Below, one piece after another: positions 23,794 to 35,259 of a DNA stretch of 64,000 bases; within the stretch, counting starts at the first letter, position 1; each line of letters begins with the position of its first letter. The position numbers were made by a program, and so were the translations under genes. This DNA is from Laguncularia racemosa (taxonomy: Eukaryota > Streptophyta > Magnoliopsida > Myrtales > Combretaceae), in NCBI GenBank assembly GCA_037954665.1, contig JBBMOL010000012.1:8556001-8620000 (forward strand). Reading direction: 5' to 3'. Below the pieces are notes generated by a model that saw only the letters and a list, made by a program, of their open reading frames with translations, did no database searches and was not told the DNA's origin.

Positions 23794-25027
23794 ATGTTGG
23801 CTAACGACGGTGTTGACGGCGGTCACGTTCTCGACCTAGATCGGGATGCGGAAGTCCAAGGAGTCAATCAATGGGCTCCAAGGACGGTGGTCGAAGCCAT
23901 GGAACAAAGACTCGGGCGTATAGAGCAGCGTTTGGAAGACCTAATTATGCGTTTCGACGCCATGGTGATAGGCCACAACGGAAACAGGGATGTTGGTGGG
24001 AATCGACCAAGAGTAGCAGTTGCTCGTGGCAGTCCTATCAATCAACCTGCAGCTGCAAATCAGTGGAATCAAAGGCTAGATGAGAGTTCTTCTGAGGAAG
24101 AGGGTGAATTCCTGCAGAGGAGGGGACAACCACCGAGGAGAGGCGGTGTTGGTGGTGGCAGTTACCGCGGGGTTGATGACCGAATTGATCAGGAGTACGA
24201 TGGTGGATATCGAAGAAACCACCAGGGACACGATCATACAGATGGCAGTGATTTCTGTCTCAAGGTAGATATTCCATCCTTTAATAATAATCTTAATGTA
24301 GAAGATTTCCTGGATTGGCTTGCAGAAGTCGATAGATTTTTCGACTATATGGAGGTACCCGAGGATAGGTGAGTATGGATGGTTGCTTGTAGGCTGAAAG
24401 GAGGGGCGTCTGCATGGTGAGATTGTTTGCAGAACCGGAGGCAGAGAGAGGGAAAGCAGCCTATAAGGGCATGGTACCGCATGAGGAACCTATTGCAGAG
24501 GGATTTTCTACCACCCGACTATAAGCAGATTCTCTTCTAGCAGTACCAACGATGTCGTCAGGGACAAAGGACGGTGCATGAATACACTGCCGAGTTTATG
24601 AGGCTAGCGGAGAGGAATGATCTGAGGGAGACCGAGGGTCAGCAGGTAGCGTGATTTATGGAAGGGTTGAAGCCTCATATTAGGGATAAAATCGAGGTGA
24701 CAGTGTTTAGAATTATCAATGAGGCAAAAATTTGACCCTTAAAGCTGAGATGATGATTCAAGAACAAAGTGCAAGGCTTGGTGGGGGCAAAAGGAATTAT
24801 GTGTATGATAGTATGGGCAGTGGCATCCGGGTGGTTGGTGAAAGGGTTAAAGGAGTAGTCGAGAAGCCTGCTAGAGGTATAGAGAAGAAGGAAGACAAGG
24901 CTGAGGGGAAGAAGCCTCTTGAGATCAAAGAGACCCCAAGGCAAAGTAATCCGTATGCTAAACCGATTATGGGGAAGTGCTATAGGTGTAATCAACCAAG
25001 GCACCGATCCAACGAATGCCCGAATTG
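23794..25027 (+). pseudogene. Gag of the inverted-LTR gypsy element
   Basis: ATG 23794, 33 bases after the LTR. N-terminal acidic and coiled part (VVEAMEQRLGRIEQRLEDLI), an arginine/glycine-rich stretch, then capsid sequence VDIPSFNNNLNVEDFLDWLA (24262 on), WYRMRNLLQRDFLPPDY and VHEYTAEFMRLAERNDLRE. The nucleocapsid has a CCHC zinc knuckle CYRCNQPRHRSNEC (24978-25019). The reading meets stops at 24370, 24418, 24538 and 24652 and a frame change near 24730. Several look like TGG to TAG/TGA or CGA to TGA transitions. Confidence 0.75.
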
Positions 25028-25661
25028 ACGGAGTATAAACATTGTCGAAAGGGAGGAGGAGGAAGAGGAAGTGTGCTGTGAACCGGATGGTGAGGATGAA
25101 TATTATGATGAGGCTGATGATGGAGTGGAACCGAGCTATGTGATCAGAAGGATGATGCTGGCACCGAAACAGGAGGGTAGTTCGCAACGACACCAGTTGT
25201 TCCGCACTAGGTGCACAATTGGTGGGAGAGTGTTCGACCTGATTGTTGACAGCGGGAGTTATGAGAATATAATCGGGAGAGAGGTTGTGAAACAACTCCA
25301 GCTGCCAGTAGAGAAACATCCGAACCCTTACACCATAGGGTAGATTAAGGCGACAGAGCGAATTGAGGTGAAGGAGAGGTATTGGGTTCCTTTCTCAATA
25401 GGCAAATATTGGGATGAAGTCTATTGCAATATCGTTGATATGGATGCCTGCCATTTGTTATTCGGACGACCTTGGCAGTTTGACGTGGATGCCCAACATG
25501 CTAGGAAAGAAAATAAGTATAGGTTGGAGAAAGGAGGCGTAAAAAATACATTGCTGCCATTGACGGATAAACGACCCAAGACACAAAGGGCGAAAGGGAA
25601 ATCCTTTTTGACAATCACTCAGTCAGAGAAGGAGATGACCGAGGACATTAAAAAATCCTGA
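25028..25661 (+). pseudogene. Protease region of the inverted-LTR gypsy element
   Basis: RTRCTIGGRVFDLIVDSGSY contains the retropepsin-type DSG active site at 25248-25256. YCNIVDMDACHLLFGRPWQF (25421 on) is the conserved C-terminal protease part that precedes RT. It is interrupted by a stop at 25341-25343. Confidence 0.7.
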
Positions 25662-26746
25662 TTGATGCATGCTCTTGTTATGAAAAATGCGGGAGAAGAC
25701 GTGGGTAGTGAAGAGGTTCTGGAAAAAGTAAAGGGGATATTAGAAGAGTTCAAAGAGGTAGTGCCAGAAGATTTACCAGAAGGGTTGCCTCTATTGCAAG
25801 ACATCTAGCACCACATTGACTTGGTGCCTAGGGCTAGCCTTCCTAATCTCCCTCATTATAGGATGAGCCCCAAAGAAACGAAAGTCCTACAGGAGAAAGT
25901 CCAAGAATTACTAGATAAAGGATTCATCAGGGATAGCATGAGCCCATGTGCCGTTCTGGCGCTATTGACGCCCAAGAAGGATGGTATTTAGAGGATGTAT
26001 ATGGACAGCCATGTGATCAATAAGATCACAATTGGGTATAAATTCCCAATTCCTCGCATTGAAGACATGTTAGATAAGTTGAGTGAAGTGGTGATATTTT
26101 CAAAGGTGGATCTTAGGAGTGGGTGTCATCAGATTCGAGTCAAACTTGGGGATGAATGGAAAACCGCTTTCAAGATGAATGGTTGGTTATGCCATTCGGC
26201 CTTAGCAATGCACCTAGTACCTTCATGCGCGTAATGAATCAGGTACTTAAACCTTTCATTGGTAGGTTTATGGTAGTATACTTCAATGATATCTTAATAT
26301 ATAGCAAGACTGAGGATGAGCACTTAGTGCATTTGAGAAGCGTATTAGCTGTGTTGAAAGAGAATAAGCTTTACGCCAATCTCAAGAAGTGCATATTCAT
26401 GTCAAAAAAGTTGCTATTCTTGGGTTTTATAGTGAGCGGTGAGGGCATAACGGCGGATGAGGACAAGGTAAGGGCTATTAGAGATTGGCCCACTCCTAAA
26501 GTGATCACTGAGTTAAGGAGATTTCTGGGGTTGGTAGGATTTTATAGGCGCTTTATACGACATTTCAGTACTGCCGCTACCCCATTAACTGAATGCCTGA
26601 AGAAAGGAAAGTTTCATTGGGATGAGGAGGCTGAGTTTGGGTTTGCTGTGCTCAAAGAAAGATTGTGTAGTGCGTCGGTGTTGGCATTACTAGACTTTGA
26701 CAAACTATTCGAAGTGGACCGTGATGCCAGTGGTGTGGGCATTTGA
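25662..26746 (+). pseudogene. Reverse transcriptase of the inverted-LTR gypsy element
   Basis: Conserved blocks are RDSMSPCAVLALLTPKKDG (25930 on), IFSKVDLRSGCHQIRV, MPFGLSNAPSTFMRVMNQVL and FLGFIVSGEGI. The catalytic box reads YFNDI (26279-26293): the first Asp of the usual YxDD pair is Asn, expected to kill polymerase activity. A stop at 25989 and a frameshift near 26160 (LGDEWKTAF ends one frame, DEWLVMPFG starts the next) also break it. Confidence 0.8.
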
Positions 26747-27080
26747 GCCGTGTTATCTCAGGAGAAGAGACCTGTGGCCTTCCACAGTGAGAAGCTCTGT
26801 GAATCCAGGAGGAGCTGGTCCACTTATGATAAAGAGTTCTATTCCGTAGTCAGAGCTTTGAGGATGTGGGAGCACTACTTGGTAAGTAAAGAGTTTATCC
26901 TATACCTGGATTGTGTTGCTCTAAAACATCTAAGTAGTCAGACTCGTATTTGTAAAGACATGAATGCCAGATGGATCCAATTTCTGCAAAAGTTTCCATT
27001 CCGCTTGATGCATAAATCCGGGGTCCAAAATAAGGTGGCAGACACATTAAGTAGGAGAGCGGATTTATTGGTCACCATGA
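26747..27080 (+). pseudogene. RNase H of the inverted-LTR gypsy element
   Basis: EVDRDASGVGI, then after a TGA at 26744-26746 AVLSQEKRPVAFHSEKL, YDKEFYSVVRALRMWEHYLV and NKVADTLSRRADLL. This is a single RNase H of the usual gypsy kind; no second RNase H follows, unlike element A. Confidence 0.75.
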
Positions 27081-28365
27081 GGGTTGAGGTGGTAGGTTTT
27101 GAGCAGCTGAAGGAACTGTATGAGGGGGATATGGATTTCGGGACTATATGGAGAAAATGTATCAATCAGGAACCCAATGGCAGTTACTATATCCTGGAGG
27201 GTTACTTGATGAAGGGCAATCAACTCTGTATTCTTGAATCATCCTTGAGAGAAAAATTGATTAGGGACCTACATGGAGGGGGACTAGCCGGACATCTAGG
27301 GCATGATAAGACTCTAGCGGCAGTGGTTGCAAGATATCATTGGCCTCAGCTGAGAAGAGATGTAGGGAGAATCGTGCAAAGGTGCTATGTCTATTAGACA
27401 TCTAAAGGACATTATCATAATACTGGGTTATACACTCCACTACCAGTACTTGAGAATATCTAGGAGGATCTATCTATAGACTTCGTGATAGGTTTGCCTC
27501 GTACCCAACGAGATACTAACACTGTTTTTGTGGTTGTAGACAGGTTCTCCAAGATGGATCACTTCATTCCTTGTAGGAAGACGACTGATGCATAGGGTAT
27601 TGCCAAGTTATTCTTTAAGGAGGTGGTCAAGTTGCACGGGGTTCCCAAGTCAATTACTTCCGGTAGAGATAGCCAGTTTTTTAGCCACTTCTGGAGGACA
27701 CTATGGTACATGTTCAATTCCTCCCTTATTTTTAGCAGCACAGCCCACCCTCAAACTGATGGGCAAACAAATGTGACGAACAGGACCCTTGGCAACTTAA
27801 TACGAAGTATCTGTGGAGAGAAGCCAAGACAATGGGATTTGGCGCTTTCTCAAGTCGAATTCGCTTACAACAGTTCCAATCATAGAACTACTGGGAAATC
27901 TCCTTTTTCAGTGGTCTATACAAAAGCGCCGTCTCACGCATTGGATTTAGCTCTTTTGCCCAAGGGTGTAGAATCCAATGTAGCTGCTAAGCACCTGGCG
28001 AAACAATACCAAACTGTGGCATCTGAAGTGAAAGAGAAGATTGAGAAGGTTAATGAGAAGTATAAGAAAGTCGCGGACAAGCATCGAAAGAAAAAATTGT
28101 TTAAAGTGGGAGATCCAGTGATGGTGTTCTTAAGGAAGGAACGTTTTCCCGTGGGCACTTATAGCAAATGGCAGCCAAAGAAGTACGGTCCTTACAAGAT
28201 TGTCGCCAAGATAAATGATAATGCATATGTGTTTGGGCTTCCTATAAGCATGAAGATTTCGAAAACCTTCAATGTAGCTGACTTATCTCCATTTTACTCG
28301 GATGATGACCCTCTATATCCGGAAGAGAACTCGGGGTCGAGTTCTTCATTGATGGGAGAGAAAAC
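27081..28365 (+). pseudogene. Integrase of the inverted-LTR gypsy element
   Basis: The zinc finger keeps HGGGLAGHLGHDKT, but its second cysteine pair reads RCYVY then a stop (27383-27397), where C and Q are expected. The core has DFVIGLPRTQRDTN, VVVDRFSKMDHF and SGRDSQFFSHFW. The residue normally the catalytic Glu in DGQTE is Asn at 27770-27772. The C-terminal part, up to NVADLSPFYSDDDPLYPEE, lacks an obvious chromodomain. The frame runs on into the inverted LTR and stops at 28385-28387. Confidence 0.78.
28351..28364 (+). other. Polypurine tract candidate next to the inverted LTR
   Basis: gatgggagagaaaa lies immediately before the inverted LTR, where a tract priming plus-strand DNA would sit before a normal 3' LTR. 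It overlaps the end of the pol frame, as in several chromoviruses. Confidence 0.5.
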
Positions 28366-28935
28366 TGACGCAGTGCAGAAAGCATAAACAACACGAGACC
28401 AATTCTAAGATTGGACCTCACGAATAAACAAAAAATAGTTCTGAGTTTGTTCCTTGAAAAATCTCGACTACGCACAATTGAGGAAGCAGAGAACAATCTT
28501 CTCTAAAAGTGTATATTGACAAAAGATTAAAAGCTAACCCTAAAAATGACCTAGCAACTATATATAGTCCTTAGGGAAACAAATAAAAAAGGAAATATAT
28601 ATGTACACGTGGAAATAAATATATATATACACGTCCGTCATCTGCCTTATACACGGTCGTGTATATGACTGTGTATGTTTCTGAGGGATCTTCCAGGCGC
28701 ATTACACGACCGTGTATGTTTCTGTGGGTATTCCTGACATAACACACAGTCGTGCCTTCTGGCCATGTATCAGGCCGTGTAAGTTTCTGTGGATTACCTC
28801 GACTCAACACACGGCCAAGCCGTTAAACCGTGTATACAGCCATGTATGTTTCTATGGAGAACTAGACTCACTACACAGCCGCGCCTTGTGGAAGACATGC
28901 CCGGTCAACCCGTATCAGCAATGATGTCCACATCA
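28366..28935 (-). repeat. Right LTR, inverted relative to the element
   Basis: 570 bp; its reverse complement starts tgatgtggacatcattgctg and ends ctttctgcactgcgtca, matching 23167-23760 end to end. It lacks about 25 bases of the last 65-bp unit. The inversion is exact at both ends: the polypurine-like tract adjoins its left edge and the target-site duplication its right edge. Confidence 0.88.
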
Positions 28936-29615
28936 GAAAGTCAAGCTCTATTACATTAGTATACCTCTTGACAACCAACTCTACTTTTCATTTTCATTCA
29001 TTTTTTTATTATTATTATTTGCATGTATATGCGTAATGTTTTTTATCGAATTAAACAATTGATCATACTTTGGGATATAAAGTTTCAGTTATGGTTTCAT
29101 ATGATATCAACATGTATTCAATTATTTAATTGTTATTATTCATTTGTTAGTCAATTATGGTAGTTACAAATGTAATTAAATATAATTCTTCTAAATGGTA
29201 TATTTAATATACAAGAATAAACTAGAACAAAATTTTGATTCTGAGTTTGGTCTCCTTTCTATGTTAAAAAGCATTTTAAGAAGTTAAAACCATAAGTTCT
29301 TAAAATTGGAGGTTCTATCTTCAAGAGGAAATTCAACTCTACCATTAAGAGGGTAGAATCACGATTCCATTCCGTTTTCAATTCTAGTTTATTTGTATTA
29401 TACCTCTCCACCGTGCTTTCTAGTCTCATCCATTTTGTTCTTTCTTTTCTATTTCTATCCATATGTCTTATGTTTTTATCAAATGAAACAATTGATCTTG
29501 TGAATGTATATGATATCAACAAAAATTCGATTTTTCAATTGTTTCTACTCATTTGTTAGTCGATAATTAGTGTACTTGCAAAAGTAACATAACTTTAATC
29601 TATATAATTCTTCTA
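28936..29615 (+). repeat. Duplicated 3' flank of gene 1, right of the gypsy insertion
   Basis: Matches 19343-19930 (for example cttttcattttcattcattt and gaattaaacaattgatcata, then aagcattttaagaagtt). It begins with the right copy of the target-site duplication, gaaag (28936-28940). Non-coding. Confidence 0.75.
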
Positions 29616-29953
29616 AGTTCATTTTCCTTGACCTTTATCTTCATGCATCATGTCATAGAACAATGCTAAAACGAATCTCTAAAAATTGGATACATGCTAT
29701 TTCTACTCAAGTTCCAAACTAGCCTTTCTATCATTGTCACATTGAAAACCTGCACATAACACCAGCACCTGGATGGACCAAAATGACTTGTTATTACCCA
29801 CATAAACATAATTCATGGAATTTCTAATCATGTAAATAAGTTTCTTCCTCATAGTTAATGATATTTTATCTCTGTGCAATTGCTTTACTCCATTATGATT
29901 TGTTCAAATATATGCCTATTTTTGTTGATTATTGTGCCTAAGCCTAAAGTTAG
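29616..29953. other. Intergenic, nothing recognised
   Basis: AT-rich sequence after the duplicated gene flank, before a probable LTR. Confidence 0.35.
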
Positions 29954-31815
29954 TGTAAGGCCCTAGAACTTAGAGCATCATAGCCCACCACGTGTCACAA
30001 TCACGTAGCGACACACTAAGGCTCTAAAACCTCAAACAACTTCCAACTTGTTAACCTTCTCAAATTTATTCATGAAAAAATAATCTCAATAACATAAAAC
30101 AAATGACTCTCAGATGAGTCATTCCAATTCATAATATTAAGATAACATAGAAATCTTCCTTTAACATCCACAATAACCTCTGCTCATATATAAAACTTTA
30201 AAGTAAATAAAAGTCTACTAATATCTTCATAATCCCAATTCGATTACTAAAAGTCCTAATCACAAGTCTTCCAATTTTCGTCACTCCTTATCCACATAGT
30301 AATAGTGCTCTCTCCCATTTTCATCCATATAATGTCCCACCAAGTTTCCATTTTCATCATACTCTACTTGCTTGTCATTCTTACCTACAACTAAAAAAAA
30401 TATAGGAAGGGGGGGTAAGCTTAAGCTCAGTACGTGAGTACCACACCCACATGCGCATAATACACCACATTACTCACACATGCATATATGCAACATTTAT
30501 CCATAACATCTTCATACGGCAACATATACGCCAATCTCAAAATTAATTATACATCATAGGGGTACTTATAACCTTTGTACACATAAAAGTTTGTCTTAGT
30601 GGGAACTGCCACTATGGGCCACATCTAACCCTAATCTACCTTAGATCATTTCGATACCTGGCTCTATTAGAGACAACACGACATATCGATCGTCAAGGTA
30701 CTCCCTAGGAATCTACCACTATGGGCCCCTAAGCCAAGCCAAACACAAGCATCATGCAACATTTCATTCACATATCACATTACATCACATAATTCTCAAA
30801 TATAATTCATTTAATAACTACCTAACAATCATAACCAATAAAACAAGATAAACACGTACTTGAACTAACGTCTCTATAATGATCTTGCACATCTCTAACC
30901 GAAGTAGGTAGTGTTGTTCAATTAGAAGGAACTACACTTAGCTTAATTCTACAAGTAATCTAAGTTCACTAAATTTTCTACTTTGTTCCAGTGTAATTCC
31001 CTTCCTAAAAGTATCTTCGTATTTAATTAATATTTTGGATAAAGTAGAGTTAAATAGGACATATTATTGTGTAACACAGCCAAGAAAGTAACCGTGTAGG
31101 GAAGCATGGCTTGAAGCATGGTCATGCTAGAGACCGTGTATTGTTCTATAAACTTTAAGCTTTAACACACCCATGTACATAACCGTGCCTAAGACTGTGT
31201 ATCTCACTATACAATTTTTCTTTTCAACACACCTCGGTACATAGCCATGCTTGTGGTCACGTACATTCAAATTCCAACATGCTTAAATATACAACCATGC
31301 CTAAGGCCATGTACCTTACTATACAATTTTTCCCAGTTCAACATGCCTTGGTACATAATCGTGTACTTGATCGTATACTCCCCTATTTGTCAAAAACCCT
31401 AATTTTTCTCCACTAATTCATTCTAAATCCTAATTTCTATGATTTTTAGTCTAATTAATCATTGTATTAGCTACATCTAACGTAAAATTAGGTTCTAGAA
31501 TGCTTACTTGGTTCAAACTATGCTTGAAACTCCAAATTTGGTTGATCCTTCTCTTGTTCCAATTCGTCTTTTGATCCAATCTCTGTCATTACAAAGATAA
31601 ATAGGCTTTAGGATCATCATCCATCATCATAACTAAATGTAATTACAATCCATATGCTTACCTATGGACTAGTTGCAAAATTCTCTTTTGAGTTACCTTA
31701 GTTCTCTATACGGGCCCTCTTTCTCTCTTCAGGTTTCTCTAGGTTGATATTAGGAATTGTAAAAATGAGCCAAAAAAAAAAGAAAAAAAAGAAAAGAAAG
31801 GAGAAGCCCTAGGTT
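29954..31815 (-). mobile_element. Probable solo LTR, right boundary uncertain
   Basis: It starts tgtaaggccctagaac, the mirror of the ..GGGC..TTACA end seen in gypsy-type LTRs, and resembles in style the long LTRs nearby (cagtacgtgagtacc block at 30430, a region of short CCGTGT-type repeats, pyrimidine-rich right end). No primer-binding site adjoins it and no second copy is in the window, so it is probably a solo LTR in minus orientation. No target-site duplication was settled. Confidence 0.45.
31075..31385. repeat. Degenerate 50-90-bp tandem repeats with GTGT/ACAC dyads
   Basis: Units beginning cacagcc, cacaccc, cacacct, catgctt and catgcct start at 31075, 31166, 31228, 31278 and 31342. Each holds an ..acataaccgtgcc.. 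word and a ..gtgtat/gtacctcactatacaattttt.. end. They resemble the 65-bp units of the inverted-LTR gypsy element in design but not in detail. Confidence 0.6.
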
Positions 31816-31889
31816 AGATTAGCTTTTATACCGCAACTAGTAAAAGATAAAACTGCTCTTATCCTTATTGTCTCATTTACAAAATTGTC

Positions 31890-32035
31890 ATTAAATATAT
31901 ATATATATATTATCTTATTTAATATTTTTATTTAATAGTAATATTTTTATTACATCTATATATATATTATCTTATTTAATCATTTTATTTAATAATAATA
32001 TTTTTATTACATCTATATATATATATATATTAAAA
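31890..32035. repeat. AT-rich tandem duplication
   Basis: A block of about 70 bases (tatatattatcttatttaat ... tttttattacatctatatat) occurs twice in a row, with TA microsatellite on each side. Non-coding. Confidence 0.6.
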
Positions 32036-32875
32036 CCGTTTATTATAGTTAGAAACCCTAAGCAGTACACACTCATATTAATCCCTCTAGTATCTAGTAG
32101 TTGTTGAAGTCTTGTTTTCTCAATAGAAAGAGAAACCCTAGGAGAGAGAAAGCCAATCACCCAAGAGAGAGAACATAAATTTAAGAACATTTAGCAATAC
32201 AAAAATATTAAAGTGAAAGATCACAATTCTAAATTCGTCTACCTAGATATTGTCATTTGTCTCCCTATCTAATTGTTTCCATTTAATGATATTCGATCAA
32301 TTTCCAAGCCTACCACATGAGGAGCGTTAAATTATGATGGAGAGCAACCTTGCAAATTCTAATACTTTAAGATCATTTGCTATTACACCTTAAAACTCTT
32401 AATTGTAACAATTAAATCCTAACGCTTTAACATTTAAGGCAGTAAAGTCCTAAAATCCATGTCACATAGTGGTATTTCTTACCATCTTGTATGTCACATG
32501 GATGATATTTGGCATACCATGCCAACAATAATTTTACACAAAAAAAATCAAAATTAAATATTATGATTATAAAAAAAAAAGAACCAAAATTAAAAAAATC
32601 ATTAAATCTAAGAAAAAATAGAAAGAAAACCCTATCCTTTTTTATGAAGGCCGACTAGCTACCATAGAAAATAAGGTGGTATTGCTAAATCACCAACTTA
32701 CTTGAGTGAATTGTAAGGGAGGTTCTAAGGAATTATTTACATATATAGTGTTTGGGAACACACACCAAGTAGGGAGAACCTTAAAGATGCTTCTTTACAA
32801 GCTTAAGAGGTGCCCCCATACTATAGCACTTTATCTTGTATGGTACTTAGCTCCCCCAGTTTTGATTAGTGTACT
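32036..32875 (-). other. Possible internal remnant of the adjoining LTR element
   Basis: No protein domain was found. The position, directly beyond a primer-binding site on the minus strand, suggests untranslated leader sequence of a lost element, but this is inference. Confidence 0.3.
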
Positions 32876-33213
32876 ACTCTGATACCACCTGTAAGAATTT
32901 TTCTTAATTTTATATATGAATTTAAAAAAACATATATATAATTATATTTTGTGTACTTGTAATGATCACAACCATAATTAATTTTGATTCTTGATGTATG
33001 TAACTAGATCGTCCTCTCCTTCACCTTCACAACTAATGGCTTTTGATGGGACTAACCAATTAAAGTTACATCATAATGTAAAGAGTGGAGAGGGAGCCTA
33101 CCATATTTATAATAATCGAATAGGACTCTCCCATCATGGGCTAACTATTGAGCTCAAGGTCTACACTAAGTCATCTAACTATATCCTTAAATAAGATGTA
33201 AATGGGCTTGACA
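32876..33213 (-). mobile_element. Orphan LTR with primer-binding site
   Basis: On the minus strand a 324-base LTR (32890-33213) begins tgtcaagcccatttacat and ends ..aattcttaca, followed after two bases by tggtatcagagt (32876-32887), an initiator-Met primer-binding site. A TATA-like tataaatatgg is present on the minus strand at about 33100. The short length suits a copia element. No partner LTR was found. Confidence 0.55.
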
Positions 33214-34292
33214 CACATAAACAAATTAAATAAATAATTTAGCTTAACTAATATTCTCATGAAACTATAATTATTCAACTTTAATCTTAGACAATCATTG
33301 GAAGCCCAATAAATTAGAAAATTTCTAAAATCTAAGATTTGAGATCGAGATTTAAGAATAAGAGTAATAAAGAAAGTGACGAATTAAATTAAAGGACAAG
33401 CAAGCATGAAGAAAACCCTAAGTAAAGAAGTATAGGTTAGTTGTTTTAATGGTAGGACAATTTTAGTATCAGGGGAGCTTAAGGAATACCTTCGAAAACT
33501 AACCTCTCACAGATGTAGGAATCTTAAAAATGGTCACTAAATCACTATTTCTAAACGACTTACATTTAAAAATATTATGACCTTCGAGCATGGCAAAATA
33601 GGATGAGGCAATAAAAGTATGACAATATATAATAAACATTCATTAGTAAAATTCTTAGGTAGCTAATTGAGTAAAAAACAAAAAAAAAAATTGCAAGGAG
33701 TTTCAATAAATAAAGGAATTACAACTATAACTTTAAATTTAACTTTACGAATCATCAATGAAAATAGTATCTATAAATTTCAAATAGTGATTTTGCAAAT
33801 TAAGACATTAAATTACAAAAGGCATGTAAATAAAATTAGTGGTTGATAGTTGCATTACGCATCCTTGTTGATATGAAGTCTAATACATACCTTAGAGGTA
33901 TATAACCCTTGAACTAACTATATATGTTAGTTTTATTTGATACTCACTCATATTGGTATTCTTTTAAAATTTACAGCAACTTTCCCTTTCTTATTTTGCA
34001 AAAATCCAAACTAAGGAAGAGAGAAATCTTGAAACCCTTACATACAATTTTGTGTGCTCCATGTCCTCTTTGAAAATAATGTTATCAAAATGTGATTCTT
34101 AGTAAATACCATGCTAGGTTTCCTGTCTTATTGAGTCAACATTAGAGATCTAAATATTTGAGACTTTTCTTCTTCTTTTTTTTTTTCAAGAATTGCCTAT
34201 TTTAGAGTGCTTAGGTCCATGCATGTCAATTTCTTGGTTAATAACACCCCTCTCTAACATTTAATCCTCGATTAGTATTCTTACGTTTTTAA
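33214..34292. other. Intergenic, nothing recognised
   Basis: AT-rich, no coding or repeat structure identified. Confidence 0.3.
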
Positions 34293-34508
34293 GGGCATTG
34301 AGAGGCATTGACCACAATATCCTTAGATATAAGTTATCAAATTACTGTTATATCCATAGTTTTATTTGGTTTTTTCATTCTACCTCTTAAAATAAATTTT
34401 TTGTTTAAAATCTAACTAACTTGACTCAGAATGATCAACCTTTTCAAGAGTTCAGGCTTTCGAGTTAACGCACTAGAAGTTCGTGCTAGATTGGCTTGTC
34501 TAAATATT
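34293..34508 (+). repeat. Copy of a sequence upstream of gene 2
   Basis: About 215 bases match 60735-60950 with few differences (cattgaccacaat, tccttagatataagttatca, cttaaaataaatttttt, gttcaggctttc). The second copy lies some 700 bases before gene 2, so this may be a relic of a duplicated upstream region or a dispersed repeat. Confidence 0.7.
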
Positions 34509-35259
34509 AATACTTTAATTATGACGTTTTAACCAATCTACTTTGGTTACCGATTTACGACATTGTCTACTCCAAAAGCCTTCAAAGTGTTCCTTAGTAC
34601 TTGAAGTTCTTACTTCACTGTTATATGATGTCTCCAAAGAGGCATGTTCTCACTTTACATTTCACAACTTGCGAGCAAACACTTATATCTAGTGGTGCTG
34701 CAAATATCGGTCCCCAGCAGTAAATAATTTATCATAAGGAAAAGTTTAATCCACAAGCAAACGTAGCACAAAAACAAATCAATTACTATCTATAGTTTGC
34801 TTAGCCCAAAAAATACAAAAGCCCAGGTATTTAAAGTTCAACAAAACAATAAGACAAATAGTCGAAAAGAGAAAAAAAAAAGAGGATCAGGAAAAGAAGA
34901 GGAGCACCCTAATCCGTAGGGGAAGCATGCTAGTTATAGATCCATAGGTCGTGTTCCCTGCCTTGCTGGCTTACCTAGTAAAAGCGGTCCATCATGGACT
35001 GTAGTTAGTAACTCAGCTAGCGAGAAATAGTCACGAAGGAGCCAGCAAGATAAGCTCCTTGCCCTTTCCTTAAACTTCCATACCTATCGATTTTGACTCA
35101 AAATTATTACTTGTTGATTGTTTCTCCACTAAATCTGCACTTTCCTTAATAGACAGCTCCTTTCCTTTCTCGCCTAGATTGAGAATCGGACTCCGATTAA
35201 TTTCTGGCTGCCTTGAGTCCAATATCTGGTCATCTACATTCTCTCTACTGTTTGAATTG
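34509..35259. other. Intergenic, nothing recognised
   Basis: No protein domains seen; possibly continues the LINE fragment to its right. Confidence 0.3.

Larger units (their letters stand above)
23167..28935 (+). mobile_element. Ty3/gypsy element with inverted LTRs
   Basis: Left LTR 23167-23760 (+), initiator-Met type primer-binding site, gag, protease, RT, RNase H and integrase in + direction, then an LTR 28366-28935 in the opposite orientation. Target-site duplication gaaag flanks the whole unit. The element sits in the 3' flank of the partial copy of gene 1, whose sequence resumes at 28936. LTRs of a retrotransposon should be direct repeats; here the left one begins TGATGTAGATATCATTGC and the right one ends in the reverse complement of that. 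All proteins carry stops or lost catalytic residues. Confidence 0.88.

Noticed and set aside
28269..28810. Minus-strand frames at the end of the gypsy element
   Set aside because: They lie in the inverted LTR and mirror frames of the left LTR (23363-23839); not genes.
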